Position numbers and translations under genes: made by a program. Below the pieces are notes generated by a model, which saw only the letters and a program-made list of their open reading frames with translations, had not been told where the DNA came from and did not search any database. A stretch of DNA of 64,000 bases from Hippophae tibetana (Eukaryota > Streptophyta > Magnoliopsida > Rosales > Elaeagnaceae): NCBI GenBank assembly GCA_037013495.1, contig CM072802.1:64818983-64882982 (forward strand), written 5' to 3'. Below, piece by piece: positions 24,163 to 37,200 of this stretch. Position 1 is the first letter of the stretch. Each line of letters begins with the position of its first letter.

Positions 24163-27011
24163 GATCAAATATTATTCCAAACACGTGTGAAAAAAATCGC
24201 CCAAGAATTCCATCATTTGACACGAGTTTGCACACGGGGTGTTAGACATGCAAATCAATACCCCCCACAGTGGCACCCGAAACCGAGCATTCCTTGTCAT
24301 CTTCGTATTTTTACCGTGCCAAACCTAATATTTTGTGTGGAATAAATCATAGAGGATGAAAGTAATTGCGTCCAACAAGAACCGACAACTCTGGACGAAT
24401 ATTCTATTTTTCATGATTTTCCGAGAGTTCAAAAATCACAAAAAAAAATTCCTGTGTCCATAAGATTATGAAATTCTCCATTCTGTGATCAAATATTATT
24501 CCAAACACGTGTGAAAAAAATCACCCAAGAATTCCATCGTTTGACACGAATTTGCCCACGGGGTGTTAGACATGCCTAGCAATGCCCCCCACAGTGGCAC
24601 CCGAAATCGAGCATTCCTTGTCATCTTCGTATTTTTACCGTGCCAAACCTGATATTTTGTGAGGAATAAATCATAGAGGATGAAAGGAATTGCGTCCAAC
24701 AAGAACCGACAACTTTGGACTAATATTCTATTTTTCATGATTTTTCGAGAGTTCAAAAATCACAAAAAATAATTCCTGTGTCCATAAGATTATGAAACTC
24801 TCCATTCTGTGATCAAATATTATTCCAAACACGTGTGAAAAAAATCGCCCAAGAATTTCATCGTTTGACATGAATTTGCCCACGGGGTGTTAGACATGCC
24901 TATCAATGCTCCCGACAGTGGCACCCAAAACCGAGCATTCCTTGTCATCTTCGTATTTTTACCGTGCCAAACCTTATATTTTGTGAGAAATAAATCATAG
25001 AGGATGAAAGGAATTGCATCCAATAAGAACCGACAACTCTGGACGAATATTCTATTTTTCATGATTTTCCGAGAGTTCAAAAATCACAAAAAATAATTCC
25101 TGTGTCCATAAGATTATGAAACTCTCCATTCTTTGCCCACGGCGTGTTAGACATGCCTGTCATTCCCCCCACAGTGGCACCCGAAACCGAGCATTCCTTG
25201 TCATCTTCGTATTTTTACCGTGTCAAACCTGATATTTTTTGAGCAATAAATCGTAGAGGATGAAAGGAATTGCGTCCAACAAGAACTGACAACTTTGGAC
25301 TAATATTCTATTTTTCATGATTTTCCAAGAGTTCAAAAATCACAAAAAATACTTCCTGTGTCCATAAGATTATGAAACTCTCCATTCTATGATCAAATAT
25401 TATTCCAAACACGTGTGAAAAAAATCGCCCAAGAATTCCATCGTTTGACATGAATTTGCCCACGGGGTGTTAGACATGCCTATCAATGCCCCCCATAGTG
25501 GCACCCAAAACAGAGCATTCCTTGTCATCTTCGTATTTTTACCATGCCAAACCTAATATTTTGTGAGGAATAAATCATAGAGGATGAAAGGAATTGCGTC
25601 TAACAAGAACGGACAACTCTGGACGAATATTTTATTTTTCATGATTTTCCGAGAGTTCAAAAATCACAAAAAATAATTCCTGTGTCCATAAGATTATGAA
25701 ACTCTCCATTCTGTGATCAAATATTATTCCAAACACGTGTGAAAAAAATCGCCAAAGAATTCCATCGTTTGACACGAATTTACCCACGGGGTGTTAGACA
25801 TTCCTATCAATGCGCCCCACAGTGGCACCCGAAACCGAGCATTCCTTGTCATCTTCGTATTTTTACCATGCCAAACCTGATATTTTGTGAGCAATAAATC
25901 ATAGAGGATGAAAGGAATTGCGTCCAAGAAGAACCGACAACATTGGACGAATATTCTATTTTTCATGATTTTCCAAGATGTCAAAAAATCAGAAAAAATA
26001 CTTCCCGTGTCCATAAGATTATGAAACTCTCCATTCTGTGATCAAATATTATTCCAAACACGTGTGAAAAAAATCACCCAGTCATTCCATCATTTGACAC
26101 GAGTTTGCCCACGGGGTGTTAGACATGCAAATCAATGCCCCCCACAGTGGCACCCGAAACCGCGCATTCCTTGTCATCTTCGTATTTTACCGTGCCAAAC
26201 CTGATATTTTGTGAGCAATAAATCATAGAGGATGAAAGGAATTGCGTCCAACAAGAACCGACAACTTTAGACGAATATTCTATTTTTCAGGATTTTCCGA
26301 GAGTTTAAAAATCACAAAAAATACTTCCCTTGTCCATAAGATTATTAAACTCTCGATTATGCGATCAAATATTATTCCAAACATGTGTGCAAAAAATTGC
26401 CGAAGAATTCAATCGTTTGACACGAATTTGCCAACGCGGAGTTAGACATGCCTATCAATGCCCCCCACAATGGCACCCGAAACCGAGCATTCCTTGTTAT
26501 CTTCGTATTTTACCGTGCCAAACTTGATATTTTGTGAGCAATAAATCATAGAGGATGAAAGGAATTGCGTCCAACAAGAACCGACAACTTTGGACGCATA
26601 TTCTATTTTTCATGATTTTCCGAGAGTTCAAAAATAAAAAAAAAATACTTCCTGTGTCCATAAGATTATGAAACTCTCCATCATGTGATCAAATATTATT
26701 CCAAACACGTGTGCAAAAAATCGCTTAAGAATTCCATCGTTTGACACGACTTTGCCCACGGGGAGTTAGACATGCCTGTCAATGCCCCTCACAGTGGCAC
26801 CCGAAAGCGAGCATTCCTTGTCATCTTCGTATTTTTACCGTGCCAAACATGATATTTTGTGAGCAATAAATCATAGAGGATGAAAGGAATTGCGTCCAAT
26901 AAGAACCGAAAACTTTGGACGAATATTCTATTTTTCATGATTGTCCGAGAGTTCAAAAAATCACAAAAAATACTTCCTGTGTCCATAAGATTATGAAACT
27001 CTCCATTATGT
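24163..27011. repeat. 9-mer HOR (2,849 bp), full copy
   Basis: Nine units: bE 24163, eH 24487, f with TGCTCCCGACAG 24811, truncated dC-like 25133, fE 25391, eG 25715, aF 26040, jP 26363 and iQ 26687. The first six recur 2,849 bp downstream. Shared marks include TTTGTGTGGAAT, CACAAAAAAAAATTCC and TTACCCACGGGG. Monomer 26040 has CACCCAGTCATTCC, a mark shared with 32974, 37380 and 42108. Confidence 0.85.
25133..25390. repeat. Truncated monomer T1
   Basis: CATTCT is followed directly by TTGCCCACGG. The register site, the ACACGTGT palindrome and the first 60 or so bases of the left module are missing, a loss of 67 bp compared with a full d monomer. The right half is C at the start (AAATCGTAG) and changes to GGACTAAT and CAAGAGTTC. 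Confidence 0.88.
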
Positions 27012-28888
27012 GATCAAATTTTATTCCAAACACGTGTGAAAAAAATCGCCCAAGAATTCCATCATTTGACAATAGTTTGCACACGGGGTGTTAGACATGC
27101 AAATCAATACCCCCCACAGTGGCACCCGAAACCGAGCATTCCTTGTCATCTTCGTATTTTTACCGTGCCAAACCTAATATTTTGTGTGGAATAAATCATA
27201 GAGGATGAAAGTAATTGCGTCCAACAAGAACCGACAACTCTGGACGAATATTCTATTTTTCATGATTTTCCGAGAGTTCAAAAATCACAAAAAAAAATTC
27301 CTGTGTCCATAAGATTATGAAATTCTCCATTCTGTGATCAAATATTATTCCAAACACGTGTGAAAAAAATCGCCCAAGAATTCCATCGTTTGACACGAAT
27401 TTGCCCACGGGGTGTTAGACATGCCTATCAATGCCCCCCACAGTGGCACCCGAAATCGAGCATTCCTTGTCATCTTCGTATTTTTACCGTGCCAAACCTG
27501 ATATTTTGTGAGGAATAAATCATAGAGGATGAAAGGAATTGCGTCCAACAAGAACCGACAAATTTGGACTAATATTCTATTTTTCATGATTTTTCGAGAG
27601 TTCAAAAATCACAAAAAATAATTCCTGTGTCCATAAGATTATGAAACTCTCCATTCTGTGATCAAATATTATTCCAAACACGTGTGAAAAAAATCGCCCA
27701 AGAATTTCATCGTTTGACATGAATTTGCCCACGGGGTGTTAGACATGCCTATCAATGCTCCCGACAGTGGCACCCAAAACCGAGCATTCCTTGTCATCTT
27801 CGTATTTTTACCGTGCCAAACCTTATATTTTGTGAGAAATAAATCATAGAGGATGAAAGGAATTGCATCCAATAAGAACCGACAACTCTGGACGAATATT
27901 CTATTTTTCATGATTTTCCGAGAGTTCAAAAATCACAAAAAATAATTCCTGTGTCCATAAGATTATGAAACTCTCCATTCTTTGCCCACGGCGTGTTAGA
28001 CATGCCTGTCATTCCCCCCACAGTGGCACCCGAAACCGAGCATTCCTTGTCATCTTCGTATTTTTACCGTGTCAAACCTGATATTTTTTGAGCAATAAAT
28101 CGTAGAGGATGAAAGGAATTGCGTCCAACAAGAACTGACAACTTTGGACTAATATTCTATTTTTCATGATTTTCCAAGAGTTCAAAAATCACAAAAAATA
28201 CTTCCTGTGTCCATAAGATTATGAAACTCTCCATTCTATGATCAAATATTATTCCAAACACGTGTGAAAAAAATCGCCCAAGAATTCCATCGTTTGACAT
28301 GAATTTGCCCACGGGGTGTTAGACATGCCTATCAATGCCCCCCATAGTGGCACCCAAAACAGAGCATTCCTTGTCATCTTCGTATTTTTACCATGCCAAA
28401 CCTAATATTTTGTGAGGAATAAATCATAGAGGATGAAAGGAATTGCGTCTAACAAGAACGGACAACTCTGGACGAATATTTTATTTTTCATGATTTTCCG
28501 AGAGTTCAAAAATCACAAAAAATAATTCCTGTGTCCATAAGATTATGAAACTCTCCATTCTGTGATCAAATATTATTCCAAACACGTGTGAAAAAAATCG
28601 CCAAAGAATTCCATCATTTGACACGAATTTACCCACGGGGTGTTAGACATTCCTATCAATGCGCCCCACAGTGGCACCCGAAACCGAGCATTCCTTGTCA
28701 TCTTCGTATTTTTACCATGCCAAACCTGATATTTTGTGAGCAATAAATCATAGAGGATGAAAGGAATTGCGTCCAAGAAGAACCGACAACATTGGACGAA
28801 TATTCTATTTTTCATGATTTTCCAAGATGTCAAAAAATCAGAAAAAATACTTCCCGTGTCCATAAGATTATGAAACTCTCCATTCTGT
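27012..28888. repeat. 9-mer HOR, second copy missing three monomers
   Basis: Units at 27012, 27336, 27660, the truncated unit 27982, 28240 and 28564 match 24163-26039 in order and almost base for base. The copy then passes from eG straight to an h monomer at 28889, skipping aF, jP and iQ. Those three do lie between eG and hM at 32.6-34.0 kb and 37.1-38.4 kb, so this is best read as loss of three monomers by unequal exchange. Confidence 0.85.
27982..28239. repeat. Truncated monomer T2
   Basis: Copy of T1 at exactly 2,849 bp spacing within the second 9-mer, with the same junction and the same GTGTCAAACC variant in the right half. Confidence 0.88.
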
Positions 28889-29864
28889 GATCAAATATTA
28901 TTCCAAACACGTGTGAAAAAAGTGCCCAAGAATTCCATCGTTTGACACGAATTTGCCGACGGGGTGTTGGACATGCCTATCAATGCCCCACACAGTGGCA
29001 CCCGAAACCGAGCATTCCTTGTCATCTTCGTATTTTTACTGTGCCAAACCTGATATTTTTTTGAGCAATAAATCATAGATGATGAAAGGAATTACATCCA
29101 ACAAGAACCGACAACTTTGGACGAATATTCTATTTTTCATGATTTTCCGAGACATCAAAAAATTACAAAAAGTACTTTTCGTGTCCATAAGATTATGAAA
29201 CTCTCCATTATGTGATAAAATATTATTCCAAACAGGTGTGCAAAAAATCGCCCAAGAATTCAATCGTTTCACACGAATTTGCCCACGGGGTGTTAGACAT
29301 GCCTATCAATGCACCCCACAGTGGCACCCGAAACCGAGCATTCCTTGTCATCTTCGTATTTTTACCGTGCCAAACCTGATATTTTGTGAGCAATAAATCA
29401 TAGAGGATGAAAGGAATTGTATCCAACAAGAACCGACAACTTTGGTCGAATATTCTATTTTTCATGATTTTCCAAGAGTTCAAAAAATCACAAAAAAATA
29501 CTTCCATTGTCCATAAGATTATTAAACTCTCCATTATGCGATCAAATATTATTCCAACAACGTGTGCAAAAAATCGCCCAGGAATTCCATCATTTGACAC
29601 GAGTTTGCCCATGGGGTGTTAGACATGCAAATCAATGCCCCCTACACTGGCACCCGAAACCGAGCATTCCTTGTCATCTTCGTATTTTTACCGTGCCAAA
29701 CTTGATATTTTGTGAGGAATAAATCATAGAGGATGAAAGGAATTGCATCCAACAAGAACCGACAACTTTGGACGAATATTCTATTTTTCATGATTTTCTC
29801 AGACTTCAAAAAATCAGAAAAAATACTTCCTGTGTCCATAAGATTATGAAACTCTCCATTATGT
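28889..29864. repeat. Trimer hM-e'N-a'K
   Basis: Monomers at 28889 (AAAAAAGTGCCC, GTTGGACATG), 29214 (GATAAAAT, TTTCACACGAATTTG, TGCACCCC) and 29540 (CGTGTGC, CCCATGGGGTG, CTACACTGG). The matching trimer at 38352-39328 lies 9,464 bp downstream and is almost identical; related copies are at 3103-4079 and, in part, 42432-43082. Right module N has one extra A (AAAAAAATAC) and ends TTATTAAAC-TTATGCG, which makes its monomers 326-327 bp. Confidence 0.85.
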
Positions 29865-32800
29865 TATCAAATATTATTCCAAACACGTGTGAAAAAAATC
29901 GCCCAAGAAATCCATCATTTGACACGAGTTTGCCCACGGGGTGTTAGACATGCAAATCAATGCCCCCCACAGTGGCACCCGAAACCGAGCATTCCTTGTC
30001 ATCTTCTGATTTTTACCGTGCCAAACCTGATATTTTGTGAGCAATAAATCATAGAGGATGAAAGGAATTGCATCCAACAAGAACCGACAACTTTGGACGA
30101 ATATTCTATTTTTCATGATTTTCTCAGACTTCAAAAAATCAGAAAAAATACTTCCTGTGTCCATAAGATTATGAAACTCTCCATTATGTTATCAAATATT
30201 ATTCCAAACACGTGTGAAAAAAATCGCCCAAGAAATCCATCATTTGACACGAGTTTGCCCACGGGGTGTTAGACATGCAAATCAATGCCCCCCACAGTGG
30301 CACCCGAAACCGAGCATTCCTTGTCATCTTCGTATTTTTACCGTGCCAAACCTGATATTTTGTGAGCAATAAATCATAGAGGATGAAAGGAATTGTATCC
30401 AACAAGAAGCGACAACTTTGGTCGAATATTCTATTTTTCATGATTTTCCAAGAGTTCAAAAAATCACAAAAAAATACTTCCATTGTCCATAAGATTATTA
30501 AACTCTCCATTATGCGATCAAATATTATTCCAACAACGTGTGCAAAAAATCGCCCAGGAATTACATCATTTGACACGAGTTTGCCCATGGGGTGTTAGAC
30601 ATGCAAATCAATGCCCCCTACACTGGCACCCGAAACCGAGCATTCCTTGTCATCTTCGTATTTTTACCGTGCCAAACTTGATATTTTGTGAGGAATAAAT
30701 CATAGAGGATGAAAGGAATTGCATCCAACAAGAACCGACAACTTTGGACGAATATTCTATTTTTCATGATTTTCTCAGACTTCAAAAAATCAGAAAAAAT
30801 ACTTCCTGTGTCCATAAGATTATGAAACTCTCCATTATGTTATCAAATATTATTCCAAACACGTGTGAAAAAAATCGCCCAAGAAATCCATCATTTGACA
30901 CGAGTTTGCCCACGGGGTGTTAGACATGCAAATCAATGCCCCCCACAGTGGCACCCGAAACCGAGCATTCCTTGTCATCTTCTGATTTTTACCGTGCCAA
31001 ACCTGATATTTTGTGAGCAATAAATCATAGAGGATGAAAGGAATTGCGTACAACAAGAACCGACAACTTTGGACGAATATTCTATTTTTCATGATTTTCC
31101 AAGACTTCAAAAAATCAGAAAAAATACTTCTTGTGTCCATAAGATTATGAAACTCTCCATTATGTGATCAAATATTATTCCAAACACGTGTGAAAAAAAT
31201 CGCCCAAAAATTCCATCATTTGACACGAGTTTGCCCACGGCGTGTTAGACATGCCTGTCATTCCCCCCACAGTGGCACCCGAAACCGAGCATTCCTTGTC
31301 ATCTTCGTATTTTTACCGTGCCAAACCTGATATTTTTTGAGCAATAAATCGTAGAGGATGAAAGGAATTGCGTCCAATAAGAACAGACAACTTTGGACGA
31401 ATATTGTATTTTCCATGATTGTCCGAGAGTTCAAAAAACACAAAAAATACTTCCAGTGTCCATAAGATTATGAAACTCTCCTTTATGTGATCAAATATTA
31501 TTCCAAACACGTGTGAAAAAAATCGCCCAAGAATTCCATCGTTTGACACGAATTTGCCGATGGGGTGTTAGACATGCCTATCAATGCCCGACACAGTGGC
31601 ACCCGAAACCGAGCATTCCTTGTCATCTTCGTATTTTTACCGTGCCAAACCTGATATTTTGTTAGAAATAAATCATAGAGGATGAAAGGAATTGCGTCCA
31701 ACAAGAACCGACAACTTTGGACGAATATTGTATTTTTCATGATTGTCCGAGAGTTCAAAAATCACAAAAAATACTTCCTGTGTCCATAAGATTATGAAAC
31801 TCTCCATTCTTTGCCCACGGCGTGTTAGACATGCATGTCATTCCCCCCACAGTGGCACCCGAAACCGAGCATTCCTTGTCATCTTCGTATTTTTACCGTG
31901 CCAAACCTGATATTTTGTGAGAAATAAATCATAGAGGATGAAAGGAATTGCGTCCAACAAGAACCGACAACTCTGGACGAATATTCTATTTTTCATGATT
32001 TTCCGAGAGTTCAAAAATCACAAAAAATAATTCCTATGTCCATAAGATTATGAAACTCTCCATTCTTTGCCCACAGCGTGTTAGACATGCCTGTCATTCC
32101 CCCCACAGTGGCACCCGAAACCGAGCATTCCTTGTCATCTTCGTAATTTTACCGTGCCAAACCTGATATTTTTTGAGCAATAAATCGTAGAGGATGAAAG
32201 GAATTGCGTCCAACAAGAACCGACAACTTTGGAATAATATTCTATTTTTCATGATTTTCCAAGAGTTCAAAAATCACAAAAAATACTTCCTGTGTCCATA
32301 AGATTATGAAACTCTCCATTCTATGATCAAATATTATTCCAAACACGTGTGAAAAAAATCGCCCAAGAATTCCATCGTTTGACATGAATTTGCCCACGGG
32401 GTGTTAGACATGCCTATCAATGCCCCCCATAGTGGCACCCAAAACAGAGCATTCCTTGTCATCTTCGTATTTTTACCATGCCAAACCTAATATTTTGTGA
32501 GGAATAAATCATAGAGGATGAAAGGAATTGCGTCTAACAAGAACGGACAACTCTGGACGAATATTTTATTTTTCATGATTTTCCGAGAGTTCAAAAATCA
32601 CAAAAAATAATTCCTGTGTCCATAAGATTATGAAACTCTCCATTCTGTGATCAAATATTATTCCAAACACGTGTGAAAAAAATCGCCAAAGAATTCCATC
32701 GTTTGACACGAATTTGCCCACGGGGTGTTAGACATGCCTATCAATGCGCCCCACAGTGGCACCCGAAACCGAGCATTCCTTGTCATCTTCGTATTTTTAC

Positions 32801-34270
32801 CATGCCAAACCTGATATTTTGTGAGCAATAAATCATAGAGGATGAAAGGAATTGCGTCCAACAAGAACCGACAACATTGGACGAATATTCTATTTTTCAT
32901 GATTTTCCAAGATGTCAAAAAATCAGAAAAAATACTTCCCGTGTCCATAAGATTATGAAACTCTCCATTCTGTGATCAAATATTATTCCAAACACGTGTG
33001 AAAAAAATCACCCAGTCATTCCATCATTTGACACGAGTTTGCCCACGGGGTGTTAGACATGCAAATCAATGCCCCCCACAGTGGCACCCGAAACCGCGCA
33101 TTCCTTGTCTTCTTCGTATTTTACCGTGCCAAACCTGATATTTTGTGAGCAATAAATCATAGAGGATGAAAGGAATTGCGTCCAACAAGAACCGACAACT
33201 TTAGATGAATATTCTATTTTTCAGGATTTTCCGAGAGTTTAAAAATCACAAAAAATACTTCCCTTGTCCATAAGATTATTAAACTCTCGATTATGCGATC
33301 AAATATTATTCCAAACATGTGTGCAAAAAATTGCCCAAGAATTCAATCGTTTAACACGAATTTGCCAACGGGGAGTTAGACATGCCTATCAATGCCCCCC
33401 ACAATGGCACCCGAAACCGAGCATTCCTTGTTATCTTCGTATTTTACCGTGCCAAACTTGATATTTTGTGAGCAATAAATCATAGAGGATGAAAGGAATT
33501 GCGTCCAACAAGAACCGACAACTTTGGACGCATATTCTATTTTTCATGATTTTCCGAGAGTTCAAAAATAAAAAAAAAATACTTCCTGTGTCCATAAGAT
33601 TATGAAACTCTCCATCATGTGATCAAATATTATTCCAAACACGTGTGCAAAAAATCGCCCAAGAATTCCATCGTTTGACACGACTTTGCCCACGGGGAGT
33701 TAGACATGCCTGTCAATGCCCCTCACAGTGGCACCCGAAAGCGAGCATTCCTTGTCATCTTCGTATTTTTACCGTGCCAAACCTGATATTTTGTGAGCAA
33801 TAAATCATAGAGGATGAAAGGAATTGCGTCCAATAAGAACCGAAAACTTTGGACGAATATTCTATTTTTCATGATTGTCCGAGAGTTCAAAAAATCACAA
33901 AAAATACTTCCTGTGTCCATAAGATTATGAAACTCTCCATTATGTGATCAAATATTATTCCAAACACGTGTGAAAAAAAGTGCCCAAGAATTCCATCGTT
34001 TGACACGAATTTGCCGACGGGGTGTTGGACATGCCTATCAATGCCCCACACAGTGGCACCCGAAACCGAGCATTCCTTGTCATCTTCGTATTTTTACCAT
34101 GCCAAACCTAATATTTTGTGAGGAATAAATCATAGAGGATGAAAGGAATTGCGTCTAACAAGAACCGACAACTTTGGACGAATATTCTATTTTTCATGAT
34201 TTTCTCAGACTTCAAAAAATCAGAAAAAATACTTCCTGTGTCCATAAGATTATGAAACTCTCCATTATGT
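29865..34270. repeat. 14-mer HOR (4,406 bp), copy 1
   Basis: Units start at 29865, 30190, 30516, 30841, 31166, 31489, 31811 (truncated), 32067 (truncated), 32325, 32649, 32974, 33297, 33621 and 33946. Order: a, aN, a'K, aA, dC, g(D/B), two truncated, fE, eG, aF, jP, iQ, h. The GTTATCAAAT register variant marks the a monomers. Its counterpart lies 4,406 bp downstream; reading both, I saw only isolated differences, such as TTACATC near 30563 against TTCCATC, and GCATTCC near 32459 against GCATTGC. Confidence 0.88.
31811..32324. repeat. Truncated monomer pair T3-T4
   Basis: Two successive truncated monomers (31811-32066 and 32067-32324) with the same junction. T3 has GCATGTCATT and a GAGAAATAAATC right half with CTCTGGACG. 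T4 has CACAGCGTG, a CpG-type change, and CGTAATTTTACC. Neither carries the ACACGTGT palindrome, so about 510 bp of array lack it. Confidence 0.87.
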
Positions 34271-37200
34271 TATCAAATATTATTCCAAACACGTGTGAAA
34301 AAAATCGCCCTAGAAATCCATCATTTGACACGAGTTTGCCCACGGGGTGTTAGACATGCAAATCAATGCCCCCCACAGTGGCACCCGAAACCGAGCATTC
34401 CTTGTCATCTTCTGATTTTTACCGTGCCAAACCTGATATTTTGTGAGCAATAAATCATAGAGGATGAAAGGAATTGCATCCAACAAGAACCGACAACTTT
34501 GGACGAATATTCTATTTTTCATGATTTTCTCAGACTTCAAAAAATCAGAAAAAATACTTCCTGTGTCCATAAGATTATGAAACTCTCCATTATGTTATCA
34601 AATATTATTCCAAACACGTGTGAAAAAAATCGCCCAAGAAATCCATCATTTGACACGAGTTTGCCCACGGGGTGTTAGACATGCAAATCAATGCCCCCCA
34701 CAGTGGCACCCGAAACCGAGCATTCCTTGTCATCTTCGTATTTTTACCGTGCCAAACCTGATATTTTGTGAGCAATAAATCATAGAGGATGAAAGGAATT
34801 GTATCCAACAAGAAGCGACAACTTTGGTCGAATATTCTATTTTTCATGATTTTCCAAGAGTTCAAAAAATCACAAAAAAATACTTCCATTGTCCATAAGA
34901 TTATTAAACTCTCCATTATGCGATCAAATATTATTCCAACAACGTGTGCAAAAAATCGCCCAGGAATTCCATCATTTGACACGAGTTTGCCCATGGGGTG
35001 TTAGACATGCAAATCAATGCCCCCTACACTGGCACCCGAAACCGAGCATTCCTTGTCATCTTCGTATTTTTACCGTGCCAAACTTGATATTTTGTGAGGA
35101 ATAAATCATAGAGGATGAAAGGAATTGCATCCAACAAGAACCGACAACTTTGGACGAATATTCTATTTTTCATGATTTTCTCAGACTTCAAAAAATCAGA
35201 AAAAATACTTCCTGTGTCCATAAGATTATGAAACTCTCCATTATGTTATCAAATATTATTCCAAACACGTGTGAAAAAAATCGCCCAAGAAATCCATCAT
35301 TTGACACGAGTTTGCCCACGGGGTGTTAGACATGCAAATCAATGCCCCCCACAGTGGCACCCGAAACCGAGCATTCCTTGTCATCTTCTGATTTTTACCG
35401 TGCCAAACCTGATATTTTGTGAGCAATAAATCATAGAGGATGAAAGGAATTGCGTACAACAAGAACCGACAACTTTGGACGAATATTCTATTTTTCATGA
35501 TTTTCCAAGACTTCAAAAAATCAGAAAAAATACTTCTTGTGTCCATAAGATTATGAAACTCTCCATTATGTGATCAAATATTATTCCAAACACGTGTGAA
35601 AAAAATCGCCCAAAAATTCCATCATTTGACACGAGTTTGCCCACGGCGTGTTAGACATGCCTGTCATTCCCCCCACAGTGGCACCCGAAACCGAGCATTC
35701 CTTGTCATCTTCGTATTTTTACCGTGCCAAACCTGATATTTTTTGAGCAATAAATCGTAGAGGATGAAAGGAATTGCGTCCAATAAGAACAGACAACTTT
35801 GGACGAATATTGTATTTTCCATGATTGTCCGAGAGTTCAAAAAACACAAAAAATACTTCCAGTGTCCATAAGATTATGAAACTCTCCTTTATGTGATCAA
35901 ATATTATTCCAAACACGTGTGAAAAAAATCGCCCAAGAATTCCATCGTTTGACACGAATTTGCCGATGGGGTGTTAGACATGCCTATCAATGCCCGACAC
36001 AGTGGCACCCGAAACCGAGCATTCCTTGTCATCTTCGTATTTTTACCGTGCCAAACCTGATATTTTGTTAGAAATAAATCATAGAGGATGAAAGGAATTG
36101 CGTCCAACAAGAACCGACAACTTTGGACGAATATTGTATTTTTCATGATTGTCCGAGAGTTCAAAAATCACAAAAAATACTTCCTGTGTCCATAAGATTA
36201 TGAAACTCTCCATTCTTTGCCCACGGCGTGTTAGACATGCATGTCATTCCCCCCACAGTGGCACCCGAAACCGAGCATTCCTTGTCATCTTCGTATTTTT
36301 ACCGTGCCAAACCTGATATTTTGTGAGAAATAAATCATAGAGGATGAAAGGAATTGCGTCCAACAAGAACCGACAACTCTGGACGAATATTCTATTTTTC
36401 ATGATTTTCCGAGAGTTCAAAAATCACAAAAAATAATTCCTATGTCCATAAGATTATGAAACTCTCCATTCTTTGCCCACAGCGTGTTAGACATGCCTGT
36501 CATTCCCCCCACAGTGGCACCCGAAACCGAGCATTCCTTGTCATCTTCGTAATTTTACCGTGCCAAACCTGATATTTTTTGAGCAATAAATCGTAGAGGA
36601 TGAAAGGAATTGCGTCCAACAAGAACCGACAACTTTGGAATAATATTCTATTTTTCATGATTTTCCAAGAGTTCAAAAATCACAAAAAATACTTCCTGTG
36701 TCCATAAGATTATGAAACTCTCCATTCTATGATCAAATATTATTCCAAACACGTGTGAAAAAAATCGCCCAAGAATTCCATCGTTTGACATGAATTTGCC
36801 CACGGGGTGTTAGACATGCCTATCAATGCCCCCCATAGTGGCACCCAAAACAGAGCATTGCTTGTCATCTTCGTATTTTTACCATGCCAAACCTAATATT
36901 TTGTGAGGAATAAATCATAGAGGATGAAAGGAATTGCGTCTAACAAGAACGGACAACTCTGGACGAATATTTTATTTTTCATGATTTTCCGAGAGTTCAA
37001 AAATCACAAAAAATAATTCCTGTGTCCATAAGATTATGAAACTCTCCATTCTGTGATCAAATATTATTCCAAACACGTGTGAAAAAAATCGCCAAAGAAT
37101 TCCATCGTTTGACACGAATTTGCCCACGGGGTGTTAGACATGCCTATCAATGCGCCCCACAGTGGCACCCGAAACCGAGCATTCCTTGTCATCTTCGTAT

